64,000 nt of DNA from Diphasiastrum complanatum. Taxonomy: Eukaryota; Streptophyta; Lycopodiopsida; Lycopodiales; Lycopodiaceae. The notes under the pieces are model-generated. The model searched no databases, was not told the DNA's origin, and saw nothing but the letters and a program-made list of their open reading frames with translations. The position numbers and the translations under genes are program-made. Location of the stretch: contig CM055095.1 of NCBI GenBank assembly GCA_029204225.1, forward strand, positions 59,928,557 to 59,992,556, given 5' to 3'. Every line of letters starts with the position of its first letter. Within the stretch, counting starts at the first letter, position 1. Positions 1-9,069 of the stretch are shown one piece after another.

Positions 1-649
1 AAAAACTCAGATCCAAAAGATGCTAAAGTTTCATAAAGATCTTGGCCATGGAAGTTATGCACATCTAGATTGAAAAAATGATAGAAATTGTGATGTTAAG
101 CATACTAAACATCAACTAAACATCAAAATCTGATCATAAGCTTCCACAAACAGAAACTTGCTGTCCCTGTCCGTACTTCAGAGCCTACAACCTGCATTTC
201 ACACGTGTGAAGCCATAGCAACAAAGAAATCACAATTCTAGTGGCTAGAATGCAAGATATGAACAAAAAAGTGAGAGAGAAGAAGATGGATCTTCAAAGA
301 GCATAACATTCATTCAATAGAATGAAAATGAGATGTGTACATACTCGTGGAGATGGCTATTTATAGCAGCCATAGTGCCTCTTGGCCACTTGTCTTATGA
401 TAGGCTAAAATTGGGGTCCAATAGGATTCACCCATATACCTAGAAATTTGGTCAAATAGGAATGCACCAAATTATGAGCCAATAGAAGAGCTCCACACTC
501 GACCTCCTCTAATTAATGTGACCTCAAAAGTAGTGTACACATACTTTGGGCCTCTACATACATGTATGAACCTATCTCTAACTTTTATTTGGCCATAGGC
601 CTACAAAATCTCAAGTTAGGAAAATACTACTAGTTGACAATTTTTCACA
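1..649 (-). repeat. Copia-1 3' LTR (first 4 bases outside window)
   Basis: This is a direct repeat of 5209-5857. It ends TTTTTCACA; the matching TGTGAAAAA start is complete only in the other copy. It contains a TATA-like TATAAATA (minus strand, 358-365), the palindrome TTCACACGTGTGAA at 198-211 and CCGTAC at 171-176. The polyprotein stop codon lies just inside it. Confidence 0.97.
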
Positions 650-3600
650 CTCCCTCTTCAACTAGTTTTAGCATAGATTTAGAAAGTACACCAAGACTTG
701 TTCTATGCTTGAAAAATAAGTCCTTTCCCAATGCTTTGGTAAAGATATCAGCCACACATTCCTTTGATGGGACATGTTCAAGCTTGATCTCTTTTGCCAA
801 CACTTGTTCTCTCACAAAATGGTAAGCCACCTCGATATGTTTGCTCCTTGCATGGAAAACCGGATTGCTTGCTAGACTTTGGGCTGAAAGGTTGTCACAA
901 AAGATGATTGGACTCTCTGAAAAATCCAGCAAATGAAGCTCCATAATCATCCTCTTGATCCACACCATCTCCTTTGTGCATGATGTCAAAGCTTTGTACT
1001 CGGCCTCACTAGAAGAAAGTGATATAGTTGCTTGTTTCTTCGACATCCATGAGATAGCTCCATCACCTATGAAAATAGCATGTGCATTTATGGATTTTCT
1101 ATCCATAAGGTCTCCTGCAAAATCTGAATCTGAAAAACCAAATAAGTTAGGTGATGAGCCTCTATAAACAATGCCAAAATCTTTTGTTCCCGAGATGTAT
1201 CTCAAGATCCTCTTTCCTAGTTTCCAATGTTCTATGCTAGGATCTTGCATGAATTGGCTTAATCTACCAACACAATAAGATAAATCAGGTCTTGTGATGG
1301 TTAGATATATAAGAGAACCTATTAGCTTCCTATAGAGAGTAATGTCCTCGAAGGATCTTTCATTACCTCTTATAGTTAGCTTTACATGTGATTCCATAGG
1401 TGTATCAATAGGATTTGCATCTACCATATGAAATCTATTGAGAATAGAAATAGCATACTTCTCTTGTGAAATAAAAGTGATTTGAGAAGTTCTAATTACT
1501 TCTATTCCTAAGATATAGCTCAAAAGACCAAGATCATGCACTTCAAATTCCTTTTTTAGTGCTTTCTTGATATCTTCTATATCTTCCTTGTTCCCTCCAC
1601 TTAAAATAATGTCATCCACATAAATTAGAAGGATTGTAACATCATTAGCACTAATTCTAAAGTAAAGTGAATGATCATACTCACTCATAGTGAAGTTTTG
1701 AGAAAGTAGAAAAGAGTTAAGCCTAGCATACCAACTCCTTGGTGCTTGCTTAAGACCATACAAACTTTTTTGTAGAAAACACACATGATTAGGCTTGCTA
1801 TGAGAAACATAGCTCTCGGGTTGCTCCATGTAGACTTCCTCTTCAAGATCACCATTCAAGAAAGCATTAGAAATGTCTAATTGCCAAAGATCCCATCCAT
1901 AAAGAGTTGCAAGGGAAATGATTACTCTTATGCTCACCATCTTTGCCACGGGTGCAAAGGTTTCCTCATAGTCAATGCCATGCTCTTGAGCATAACCTTT
2001 AGCCACCAACCTTGCCTTCAACTTGTTGATAGATCCATCTTGATTTGTCTTTACCTTGAAGATCCATTTGCATCCAATTGCACTTTTGCCCTTTGGAAGC
2101 TCCACCAATCTCCATGTGTTGTTCTTCATAAGTGCTTCAAACTCAAGATCCATTGCTTGGATCCATTCCTCTTTTTGCCTTGCTTCATCTACACATGAAG
2201 GTACATCAAAAGAAGTTAGGAAAGCATAGTTGGATCCATCCACCACTTGCTTACCTTTGTCATCATAAGTGAGCCTTGAGGGTTTCACTTTATGCCTTGG
2301 AGTTCTCCTTGGAATTTGACTTGAAGAGGCTTCTTCAACATCCACATCCAATGTGTCATCAACTCCATTGTCATCAAGCACATTAGTTGCAACAACACCA
2401 TCATCACTTGAAACAACTTTTGGAATGTTACTTTCATCAAAAATGACATCCCTACTTGTGAACACTTTCTTGATTGAAGGAACATAAATCCTATATGCTT
2501 TGCTTACTTCACTATAACCAACAAAAATGCCCTTTCTTGAAGATGGATCCTCCTTAGTTCTATCATCAAGAGTAATGTTGAAGTAGCAAATGCATCCAAA
2601 AGTTCTTAGAAACTTGACATTAGGCTTCGTACCAAACAAAGCTTCAAAAGGGGTTTTTCCTTCCAATACAACACTTGGCCATCTATTGCATAGGAAATTT
2701 GCACACAACAAAGCATCACTCCAAAAAGGTTTAGGAAGATTAGCATTCAATCTCATTGCCTTTGCACTCTCACACAAGGTTCTATTCTTCCTCTCGGCCA
2801 CTCCATTTTGTTGTGGTGTTCTTGGACATGTGTACTCCCTCTTGATCCCATGCTCATCGCAAAAGGCTTTGAATTTGTTAGAAATGTATTCACCACCATT
2901 GTCGCTCCTCAAGCATTTGATTTTGGTTGTAAATTGAGTCTCAATAGCAACTTTGAACTTGACAAACACATCAAACACCTCATCCTTGCTCTTTAGTAGA
3001 TAAACCCAACAAAATCTACTAAAATCATCAATGAAAGTTACATACATCTTAGCACCTCCATTGCTAATTGTAGTAACACCATGAATATCCGAATGCAAGA
3101 GAGAAAAAGGCATCTTAGATCTAGATATAGATCTAGTATATGGCAATCTATGTGATTTAGACAAAGCACATTCTTCACAAACATGATTCAAGCAAGTAAG
3201 AGACTTGGGAAGTCCCCTTACTACCTCCTTTTTGGCTATTACCTCCAAGGCCTTGTAGTTGAGATGTCCCATCCTTTTATGCCATACCTCTTGAATTGAC
3301 ATTTGTTCATTTGCCATGCATCCAACTTGGTTAGCAACAACACATGCATCAAGCTTGAACAATTTCCCTTGCCTTTTCCCTTTTGCAATGATACTACACC
3401 CCTTTTTGATCAAGCAAGCATCACCATCAAACTCAACTTTGAATCCTTTGTCAAGCATTTGGCTTACACTAAGTAAGTTCTTGGTAATGGATGGAATGAG
3501 CAAAACATCTTTCAATTCTATATTCCTATTTGTAGAAAGTGAAATAGGAATTGTGCCAATCCCCTGGATTGCACACTCACCATCATTTGCGGTATAGATT

Positions 3601-4595
3601 ACCTTCCTATCACCATCAAATGCCATTAAAGATGAAAAATACTCTTTATGATATGTCATATGAGAAGTGGCTCCACTATCAATCCACCAAGGATCAATGT
3701 CTCCATGATTAGCCAACAAGCAAGATGACATAACAAAAGCATCATTTGAAAGAAGCTCATCCCCACCCTCATCAATAGTTAGATTGGTTTGCTTTTCCCC
3801 TTGATCCCTCTTTTTCTTAAAACAATCACTAGCAAAATGCCCTTTGACTCCACAATAGAAACATTTTAGCTTAGATCTATCCTTCTTTTTGCCAAAAGTA
3901 GAGTGCTCACCTTGGTCTTGCCCTTTAGACCAATTGCTTTTACCTTTGCCCTTGAACTTGCCTTTAGAGAACATTGCCTCCTCTTCTCCTCCTTGAGATG
4001 TAGAAGATGCTCCCACTCTTGCTTGCAACCTGAATTCTTCAGCCAACAAGACCTCTTGCAAGTCTCCAACACTTGGTAAACATTTTTGGATAGCATAACT
4101 TTGAACAAGATTAGCATGATCATCCAACAAGCCATTGAGAATCACTTGAACAAGCTCCTCATTATTTATGCCATCATTAATGCATGCTAACTCATCATTC
4201 AATGCTTTAACTCTCAAAACAAAAGCATGTCCACTCTCACTCTTCTTTTGCATACAAGAAAAGATTTGCCTTCTTAAAGTCAACACTCTAGAAGTAGACT
4301 TGGATTCATAAACCTTCTTCAAGGCTTCCCAAGCTTCACTAGATGATGTGCACTTACCAACCTCTTTGATAAGCTCATTTGTCACATTCATCTTGATCAT
4401 GTGAAGGGCTTTCTTTGCCCTCTTGTCATACCTCAATTGTTCTTGAGGTGCCAAAGGTCTCTCCTCCACACCTACAACAATATCCATCAACTCATTCATC
4501 TCAAGCAAAGACTCCATCCTTACTTTCCAAGTAGAATAGTTGAGGGAGGTAAGCCTATCATTGCTTTCCAACATGTAGCCTCCATTTGTAGCCAT
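645..4595 (-). CDS. Copia-1 Gag-Pol polyprotein (1316 aa, intact)
   Basis: This is a Ty1/copia polyprotein in one uninterrupted frame. Residues 1-200 are a capsid-type Gag (UBN2-like). A CCHC zinc knuckle lies at 245-258 (CFYCGVKGHFASDC). The aspartic protease site is DSGA at 306-309. A GAG-pre-integrase segment starts near WHKRMGHLNY (438-447). The integrase core has D503, D565 and E601, giving D,D-35-E spacing. Reverse transcriptase spans about 820-1065, with D907 in QLDISNAFLNG and YVDD at 992-995. RNase H follows, with D1156/D1158, E1197 and D1234. The domain order PR-IN-RT-RH defines copia. The start MATNGGYMLES matches the Gag start in Copia-8 (MAFVGGYLLEA). No frameshift or stop was seen, so it is probably functional. 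The stop codon overlaps the LTR edge. Confidence 0.97.
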   Translation of the reverse strand: MATNGGYMLESNDRLTSLNYSTWKVRMESLLEMNELMDIVVGVEERPLAPQEQLRYDKRAKKALHMIKMNVTNELIKEVGKCTSSSEAWEALKKVYESKSTSRVLTLRRQIFSCMQKKSESGHAFVLRVKALNDELACINDGINNEELVQVILNGLLDDHANLVQSYAIQKCLPSVGDLQEVLLAEEFRLQARVGASSTSQGGEEEAMFSKGKFKGKGKSNWSKGQDQGEHSTFGKKKDRSKLKCFYCGVKGHFASDCFKKKRDQGEKQTNLTIDEGGDELLSNDAFVMSSCLLANHGDIDPWWIDSGATSHMTYHKEYFSSLMAFDGDRKVIYTANDGECAIQGIGTIPISLSTNRNIELKDVLLIPSITKNLLSVSQMLDKGFKVEFDGDACLIKKGCSIIAKGKRQGKLFKLDACVVANQVGCMANEQMSIQEVWHKRMGHLNYKALEVIAKKEVVRGLPKSLTCLNHVCEECALSKSHRLPYTRSISRSKMPFSLLHSDIHGVTTISNGGAKMYVTFIDDFSRFCWVYLLKSKDEVFDVFVKFKVAIETQFTTKIKCLRSDNGGEYISNKFKAFCDEHGIKREYTCPRTPQQNGVAERKNRTLCESAKAMRLNANLPKPFWSDALLCANFLCNRWPSVVLEGKTPFEALFGTKPNVKFLRTFGCICYFNITLDDRTKEDPSSRKGIFVGYSEVSKAYRIYVPSIKKVFTSRDVIFDESNIPKVVSSDDGVVATNVLDDNGVDDTLDVDVEEASSSQIPRRTPRHKVKPSRLTYDDKGKQVVDGSNYAFLTSFDVPSCVDEARQKEEWIQAMDLEFEALMKNNTWRLVELPKGKSAIGCKWIFKVKTNQDGSINKLKARLVAKGYAQEHGIDYEETFAPVAKMVSIRVIISLATLYGWDLWQLDISNAFLNGDLEEEVYMEQPESYVSHSKPNHVCFLQKSLYGLKQAPRSWYARLNSFLLSQNFTMSEYDHSLYFRISANDVTILLIYVDDIILSGGNKEDIEDIKKALKKEFEVHDLGLLSYILGIEVIRTSQITFISQEKYAISILNRFHMVDANPIDTPMESHVKLTIRGNERSFEDITLYRKLIGSLIYLTITRPDLSYCVGRLSQFMQDPSIEHWKLGKRILRYISGTKDFGIVYRGSSPNLFGFSDSDFAGDLMDRKSINAHAIFIGDGAISWMSKKQATISLSSSEAEYKALTSCTKEMVWIKRMIMELHLLDFSESPIIFCDNLSAQSLASNPVFHARSKHIEVAYHFVREQVLAKEIKLEHVPSKECVADIFTKALGKDLFFKHRTSLGVLSKSMLKLVEEGV
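650..659 (-). other. Copia-1 polypurine tract
   Basis: Read on the minus strand this is GAAGAGGGAG, directly before the TGTGAAAAATTG start of the 3' LTR. That is the expected plus-strand priming site. It also encodes the last residues of the polyprotein. Confidence 0.9.
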
Positions 4596-5192
4596 GTTGC
4601 AATGATTGATCTCTGATCTTTGACCTGTTCCAATGCACTAAGCACTCTCTTGAATCAACAAATGAAACACAAGAAGAAATCACAAAGATTTGGAACCTAA
4701 AACCTTACTTTTTCTCTCTTTTCCTCACTTTTTCCTCAATTTTAGCCACTAGTTTTATGATTTCTTGATCAAACCAAGACCAAACCTCAATATACTTGCT
4801 TTTCCCTCACTCCTAAGATTGAAATACACTCTTGAATCATTCAGCAAACTGAAAATCAGAGGGTTACATCAATTTTGAAGTTTTTGACATGAAGAAGCAA
4901 GAAATTGAATCAAAAAACTATATGCTAGAATGGAAAACTAATAGGATCTTGTTGGATCTTGCATCTCCCTCTTTCCAAAACAAATTTTGTCTCCTTATTC
5001 TGATAAGTACAGAGGGAATTCGCCCTACTTCAATTGAAATGCATACAAATGATGTTTTGATCACAAAGATCCAATTTCTACACATAAATCAACAAGATTT
5101 TTAGCTAGAAACTTGATTGGAATGCTACAAAAGCAAACTCGCCCACAAATCTCTTCTAAATCTGGCAAAACCTGCACATTTGGCCGCCTAAT
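4596..5192 (-). other. Copia-1 untranslated leader
   Basis: About 0.6 kb lies between the primer-binding site and the Gag start codon. No ORF in it looks real. It should hold packaging and translation signals, but I recognise none by motif. Confidence 0.7.
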
Positions 5193-5204
5193 GCTCTGAT
5201 ACCA
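5193..5204 (-). other. Copia-1 primer-binding site (initiator tRNA-Met)
   Basis: The minus strand reads TGGTATCAGAGC, complementary to the 3' end of plant initiator tRNA-Met, immediately next to the 5' LTR end (CACA). This is the usual primer of plant copia elements and fixes the LTR boundary at 5205. Confidence 0.95.
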
Positions 5205-5378
5205 TGTGAAAAACTCAGATCCAAAAGATGCTAAAGTTTCATAAAGATCTTGGCCATGGAAGTTATGCACATCTAGATTGAAAAAATGATAGAAATTGTG
5301 ATGTTAAGCATACTAAACATCAACTAAACATCAAAATCTGATCATAAGCTTCCACAAACAGAAACTTGCTGTCCCTGT

Positions 5379-5419
5379 CCGTACTTCAGAGCCTACAACC
5401 TGCATTTCACACGTGTGAA
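5379..5419 (-). promoter_or_regulatory. G-box palindrome with CCGTAC site in Copia-1 5' LTR
   Basis: The perfect 14-bp palindrome TTCACACGTGTGAA (5406-5419) contains the CACGTG G-box bound by plant bZIP/bHLH factors. CCGTAC (5379-5384) resembles the GTAC core of SBP-box sites. The pair recurs in other LTR families of this window, so it is probably a U3 control module. That role is an inference. Confidence 0.45.
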
Positions 5420-5565
5420 GCCATAGCAACAAAGAAATCACAATTCTAGTGGCTAGAATGCAAGATATGAACAAAAAAGTGAGAGAGAAGAAGATGGATC
5501 TTCAAAGAGCATAACATTCATTCAATAGAATGAAAATGAGATGTGTACATACTCGTGGAGATGGC

Positions 5566-5573
5566 TATTTATA
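5566..5573 (-). promoter_or_regulatory. TATA-like box in Copia-1 5' LTR
   Basis: TATAAATA on the minus strand lies about 285 bp into the LTR in the sense direction. It is the best TATA candidate for the genomic transcript, with an identical copy at 358-365 in the 3' LTR. Assignment rests on motif and position only. Confidence 0.5.
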
Positions 5574-5857
5574 GCAGCCATAGTGCCTCTTGGCCACTTG
5601 TCTTATGATAGGCTAAAATTGGGGTCCAATAGGATTCACCCATATACCTAGAAATTTGGTCAAATAGGAATGCACCAAATTATGAGCCAATAGAAGAGCT
5701 CCACACTCGACCTCCTCTAATTAATGTGACCTCAAAAGTAGTGTACACATACTTTGGGCCTCTACATACATGTATGAACCTATCTCTAACTTTTATTTGG
5801 CCATAGGCCTACAAAATCTCAAGTTAGGAAAATACTACTAGTTGACAATTTTTCACA

Positions 5858-6984
5858 TCTTCTACAAAAGAGTTTGTATGGCCTTAAGCAAGCACCAAGG
5901 AGTTGGTATGCTAAGCTTAATACTTTTTCTCTCTCAAGGCTTTGTTATGAGTGAGTATGATCATTCACTTTATTATAGGTTTGCTGGAAATGATGTTACC
6001 GTCTTGCTAATCTATGTGGATGATATCATCTTGAGTGTTGGAGACAATCAAGATGTGGAGGATATCAAGAATGCTCTTAAGAAGGAGTTTGACGTGCATG
6101 ATCTTGGTAATTTGCATTACATTTTAGGAATAGAAGTCATTAGATCTTCTCAATCTACTTTCATTTGTTAGGAGAAGTATGCTAATTTTATTCTAGAAAG
6201 ATTTCATATGGTAGATGCAAAAGCTATTGATACACCTATGGAGTCTCATGTAAAGCTAACTATAAGAGGTAATGAAAGATCCTTCAAGGACATTACTCTC
6301 TATAGGAAGCTAGTTGGTTCACTCATCTATCTAGCCATTACTAGACCTGATCAAAGCTATTGTATTGGAAGATTGAGTCAATTCATGCAAGATCCTAGTG
6401 AGGAGCATTGGAAGCTAGGAAAGCGAGTTTTGAGGTACATCATTGGAACTCGAGATTTTGGCATATTGTATGAGGGATCATCACCTAATATTTTTGGATT
6501 TTCAGTTTTGGACTATGCTGGAGATGTAATGGATAGGAAATCCATTAGTGCTTATTGTATTTTCATAGGTGATGGAGCTATATCATGGATGTCAAAGAAA
6601 CAAGCCACTATCTCATTGTCATCTAGTGAGGCCGAGTACAAAGCTCTTACACATTGCACAAAGAAGATGGTATGGATCAAGAGGATGATCAAGGATCTTC
6701 ACTTGCTGGATTTTTCAGAGAGCCCAATCATCTTTTGTGACAATCAATCAGCCCAAAGAATGGCATCCATTCCTATCTTTCATGCTAGGAGCAAGCATAT
6801 TGAGATACAATATCATTTGTGAGGGAGTGAGTCATTGCAAAGGAGGTGGAGCTTCAACATGTGTCTTCAAGATAATGTGTAGCTGATATCTTCACCAAAG
6901 AATTGGGAAAAGACTTGTTCATGAAGCATAGGACTTCACTTGGAGTATTATCAAAATCTATGCTAAAACTAGTTGAAGAGGGAG
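5858..6984 (+). pseudogene. Copia-2 RT-RNase H fragment
   Basis: This is the 3' part of a copia polyprotein closely related to Copia-1. It starts inside RT at LYGLKQAP, exactly where Copia-1 inserted. YVDD (IYVDDIILS) is intact, then RNase H follows with SLSSSEAEY and FCDNQSAQ, ending in KSMLKLVEEGV. It is dead: a TAG interrupts at 6169-6171, a TGA at 6820-6822, and the tail is shifted. The sense strand is opposite to Copia-1. The 5' half lies left of the window, beyond Copia-1. Confidence 0.93.
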
Positions 6985-7625
6985 TGTGAAAGATTCAACT
7001 AGTTTCATCACATTTTGCAATATTTGGCATATTGAGGCCAAAACACTTTTTAGACGCAGAGGTTGACTTTTCAAAGTTCATTAGTCTAAATTTCATTTGA
7101 ATAAACACTTTTTGAAAGTGTGGGAAATGTAGAATGCGAGTTTGAGTAGATTCAATTTGAATATTTGGGTACATTGAATCTAGACCCAAAATTAGTAGGG
7201 TTAGCATTTTGGTGGGAAAGCCAAGTGGCCAAATAGGATTTGGACCTACTATAAAAGGATGTAACTCGTGGAGCGAGTCATCCTCTCTCTTCTCTATCTC
7301 ATTTCATGCTTATACATGGTTCTCTTGGGCTCTACTATCCATTGGTGCACTATCTTGGTGATTGCTTGCAATTCTATGTGTAGAATGATCTATATTTGTT
7401 ATTTTTGGATCCACACACGTGAAATATAGTAGCTTTCTGGTTTTGTACGGAAAACAACAGTACATAATCATTCCATTCAAGTTTGATCAAGTTCTATTAG
7501 TGTTTGCATCTCAAATTGTGTGTAGATTCTGATTTTTCTACATTGGTGAGATTGGTAGTGTATTTCTCTTTCTAAACAAAGATCATTCAAGTAGATTGGA
7601 TCTTAAGGATCTGAAATCTTTCACA
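6985..7625 (+). repeat. Copia-2 3' LTR (641 bp)
   Basis: It starts TGTGAAAGATT after the tract GAAGAGGGAG and ends AATCTTTCACA, so the ends form an inverted repeat. It contains a TATA box (TATAAAA, 7250-7256), CACACGTG at 7414-7421 and GTACGG at 7445-7450. Its right flank is the integrase region of Copia-3, making Copia-2 a nested insertion. A partial relative of this LTR lies at 32556-33020. Confidence 0.9.
7250..7256 (+). promoter_or_regulatory. TATA box in Copia-2 LTR
   Basis: TATAAAA lies in the middle of the LTR in the sense orientation, with a pyrimidine-rich stretch about 25 bases downstream. This is a plausible promoter core for the LTR. Confidence 0.5.
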
Positions 7626-8925
7626 ATAAACTCACAAAATATGTGAATTGGGCTGAGAGATGTACAGACAGCAAAGTGAAGCAGATCAAAACAGATCGAG
7701 GTGGCGAATACATCTCGAATCACTTCACTGACTTCTACAATGATCGTGGTATCATTCAGAGAAGAACTGCAGCCTACACACCGCAGCACAATGGTGTTGC
7801 TGAATGAAAGAACAGGACCCTGATGGAAGCAGCCATATGCATGATGGCCTACTCGAAGGCTCCAAGGGTGTTGTGGGCTGAACCAATAGCTACAGCCGCA
7901 TACATCCAGAATAGGACAGGTAAGTCTGGTGTTCCTCACACGACACCACATGAGCTATGGTGGGGTACAAAGCCCAATCCACATCAGAATCTTTGGTTGT
8001 GCAACTTATGCACATATTTCTGACAAGCTTCGAAAAAAGCTTGATGAGAAAGTCGAGCAAGGATTTCTACTAGATTATGACAATAATTTGTCATACTACA
8101 GAATCTACATGCCAGACACGAACATTGTGAAAACAATGAGAGATGTTAGATTCGATGAGAGCAGGATAATGGCCAATGACGACCCTATCAGCTACAAAGT
8201 TCTGGAGAGACAGTACTATGACCTACCGCCAATGATAGAGGGAGCAGAAGACGAACACGAAAACAAAGATTTTTGAGTTGTCTCCCATTCGAGCGACGAA
8301 TCTGACGAAGAAAGATTCGAGAGACAACCTGCCACCACAGTTCTTGTAAACTAAGATGGTTCCGGACCAAGTAGAGCAGACAAGGGCAAAGACATAACTG
8401 TTCTAGGAGGATCTCCTAAAAGGTTGACAATACCACAAAGAACGCCAGCAAGATATGTGCTAGGAAGCTCAGCTTCCACATCAGAAGAATTCTATGGATT
8501 CAGTGGCGAACCACAAACAGTCGAGGAGGCGATTGAAATTCCAGAGAGGGACAGATGGATCCAAGCCATGAACGAAGAGATGGATTCCATGAGAAAAAAC
8601 CGGGTATGGACATTGGAGCCATTACCTTATAAGCGCAAGACTGTCAAATGCAAATAGATTTTCAAGCTCAAATACTAACCAGATGGAAACATCACGAAAT
8701 ACAAGGCAAGACTGGTAGCGAAGGGTTTCTCTCAGAGATACGATTTTGACTACTCTAAAACCTTTTCTCATGTCATCAAACATTCGTCCCTACATCTATT
8801 ATTTGCATATGCAACAGCTTATGACCTTAGGATCCACATTGTGGACGAGAAGATAGCCTTCTCGCATGGCGAATTAGACAAAGAGGTCTACATGGATCAA
8901 CCCCAAGGATTTGTCTTGAATTCAC
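7626..8925 (+). pseudogene. Copia-3 integrase-RT fragment
   Basis: The reading frames show an integrase core (TDRGGEYISNHF, then an HNGVAE motif directly followed by a TGA), a GKS-type linker, and the RT start (IPERDRWIQAMNEEMDSMRK; KARLVAKGFSQ). At least three stops and one frameshift (near 7985) break it. It is more GC-rich than the neighbouring copia elements and belongs to the same family as 47824-49273. The left edge is the Copia-2 LTR. The right edge, near DKEVYMDQPQGFVLN, passes into unrelated sequence at about 8925. Confidence 0.88.
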
Positions 8926-9069
8926 TTCTGTTGAAATATTGGAAAATTCTATCTAATGTTGTAAGTAGGGGTCCTAAAAATGACAAAGATGAATTGAGCT
9001 CTTTTGGCTTAGTAAAGACTCATCTTAGAATAAAATATTCAAGGTAGGTAGAAGTAGAAACTCGATGCT
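8926..9069. other. Unassigned junction sequence between Copia-3 and Copia-4
   Basis: This 144-bp AT-rich stretch has no motif I can assign. It could be the decayed start of the Copia-4 Gag region, since recognisable Gag follows directly. Confidence 0.3.

Larger units (their letters stand above)
1..5857 (-). mobile_element. Copia-1: full-length Ty1/copia LTR retrotransposon
   Basis: The element has two LTRs (1-649, its first four bases falling outside the window, and 5205-5857), a primer-binding site, a leader, one open gag-pol frame and a polypurine tract in the expected minus-strand order. The LTRs aligned by eye without a single difference or gap over the 649 shared positions, which points to a very recent insertion. 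On the right it abuts coding sequence for the RT motif 'LYGLKQAP' of another copia element (Copia-2), so it is a nested insertion. Any target-site duplication partner on the left lies outside the window; the right flank starts tcttc. It is the only element here that looks complete. Confidence 0.97.
5205..5857 (-). repeat. Copia-1 5' LTR (653 bp)
   Basis: It begins TGTGAAAAAC and ends TTTTTCACA, so the termini form a 9-bp inverted repeat. The sequence matches 1-649 at every position compared by eye. It should carry the element's promoter. Confidence 0.97.
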
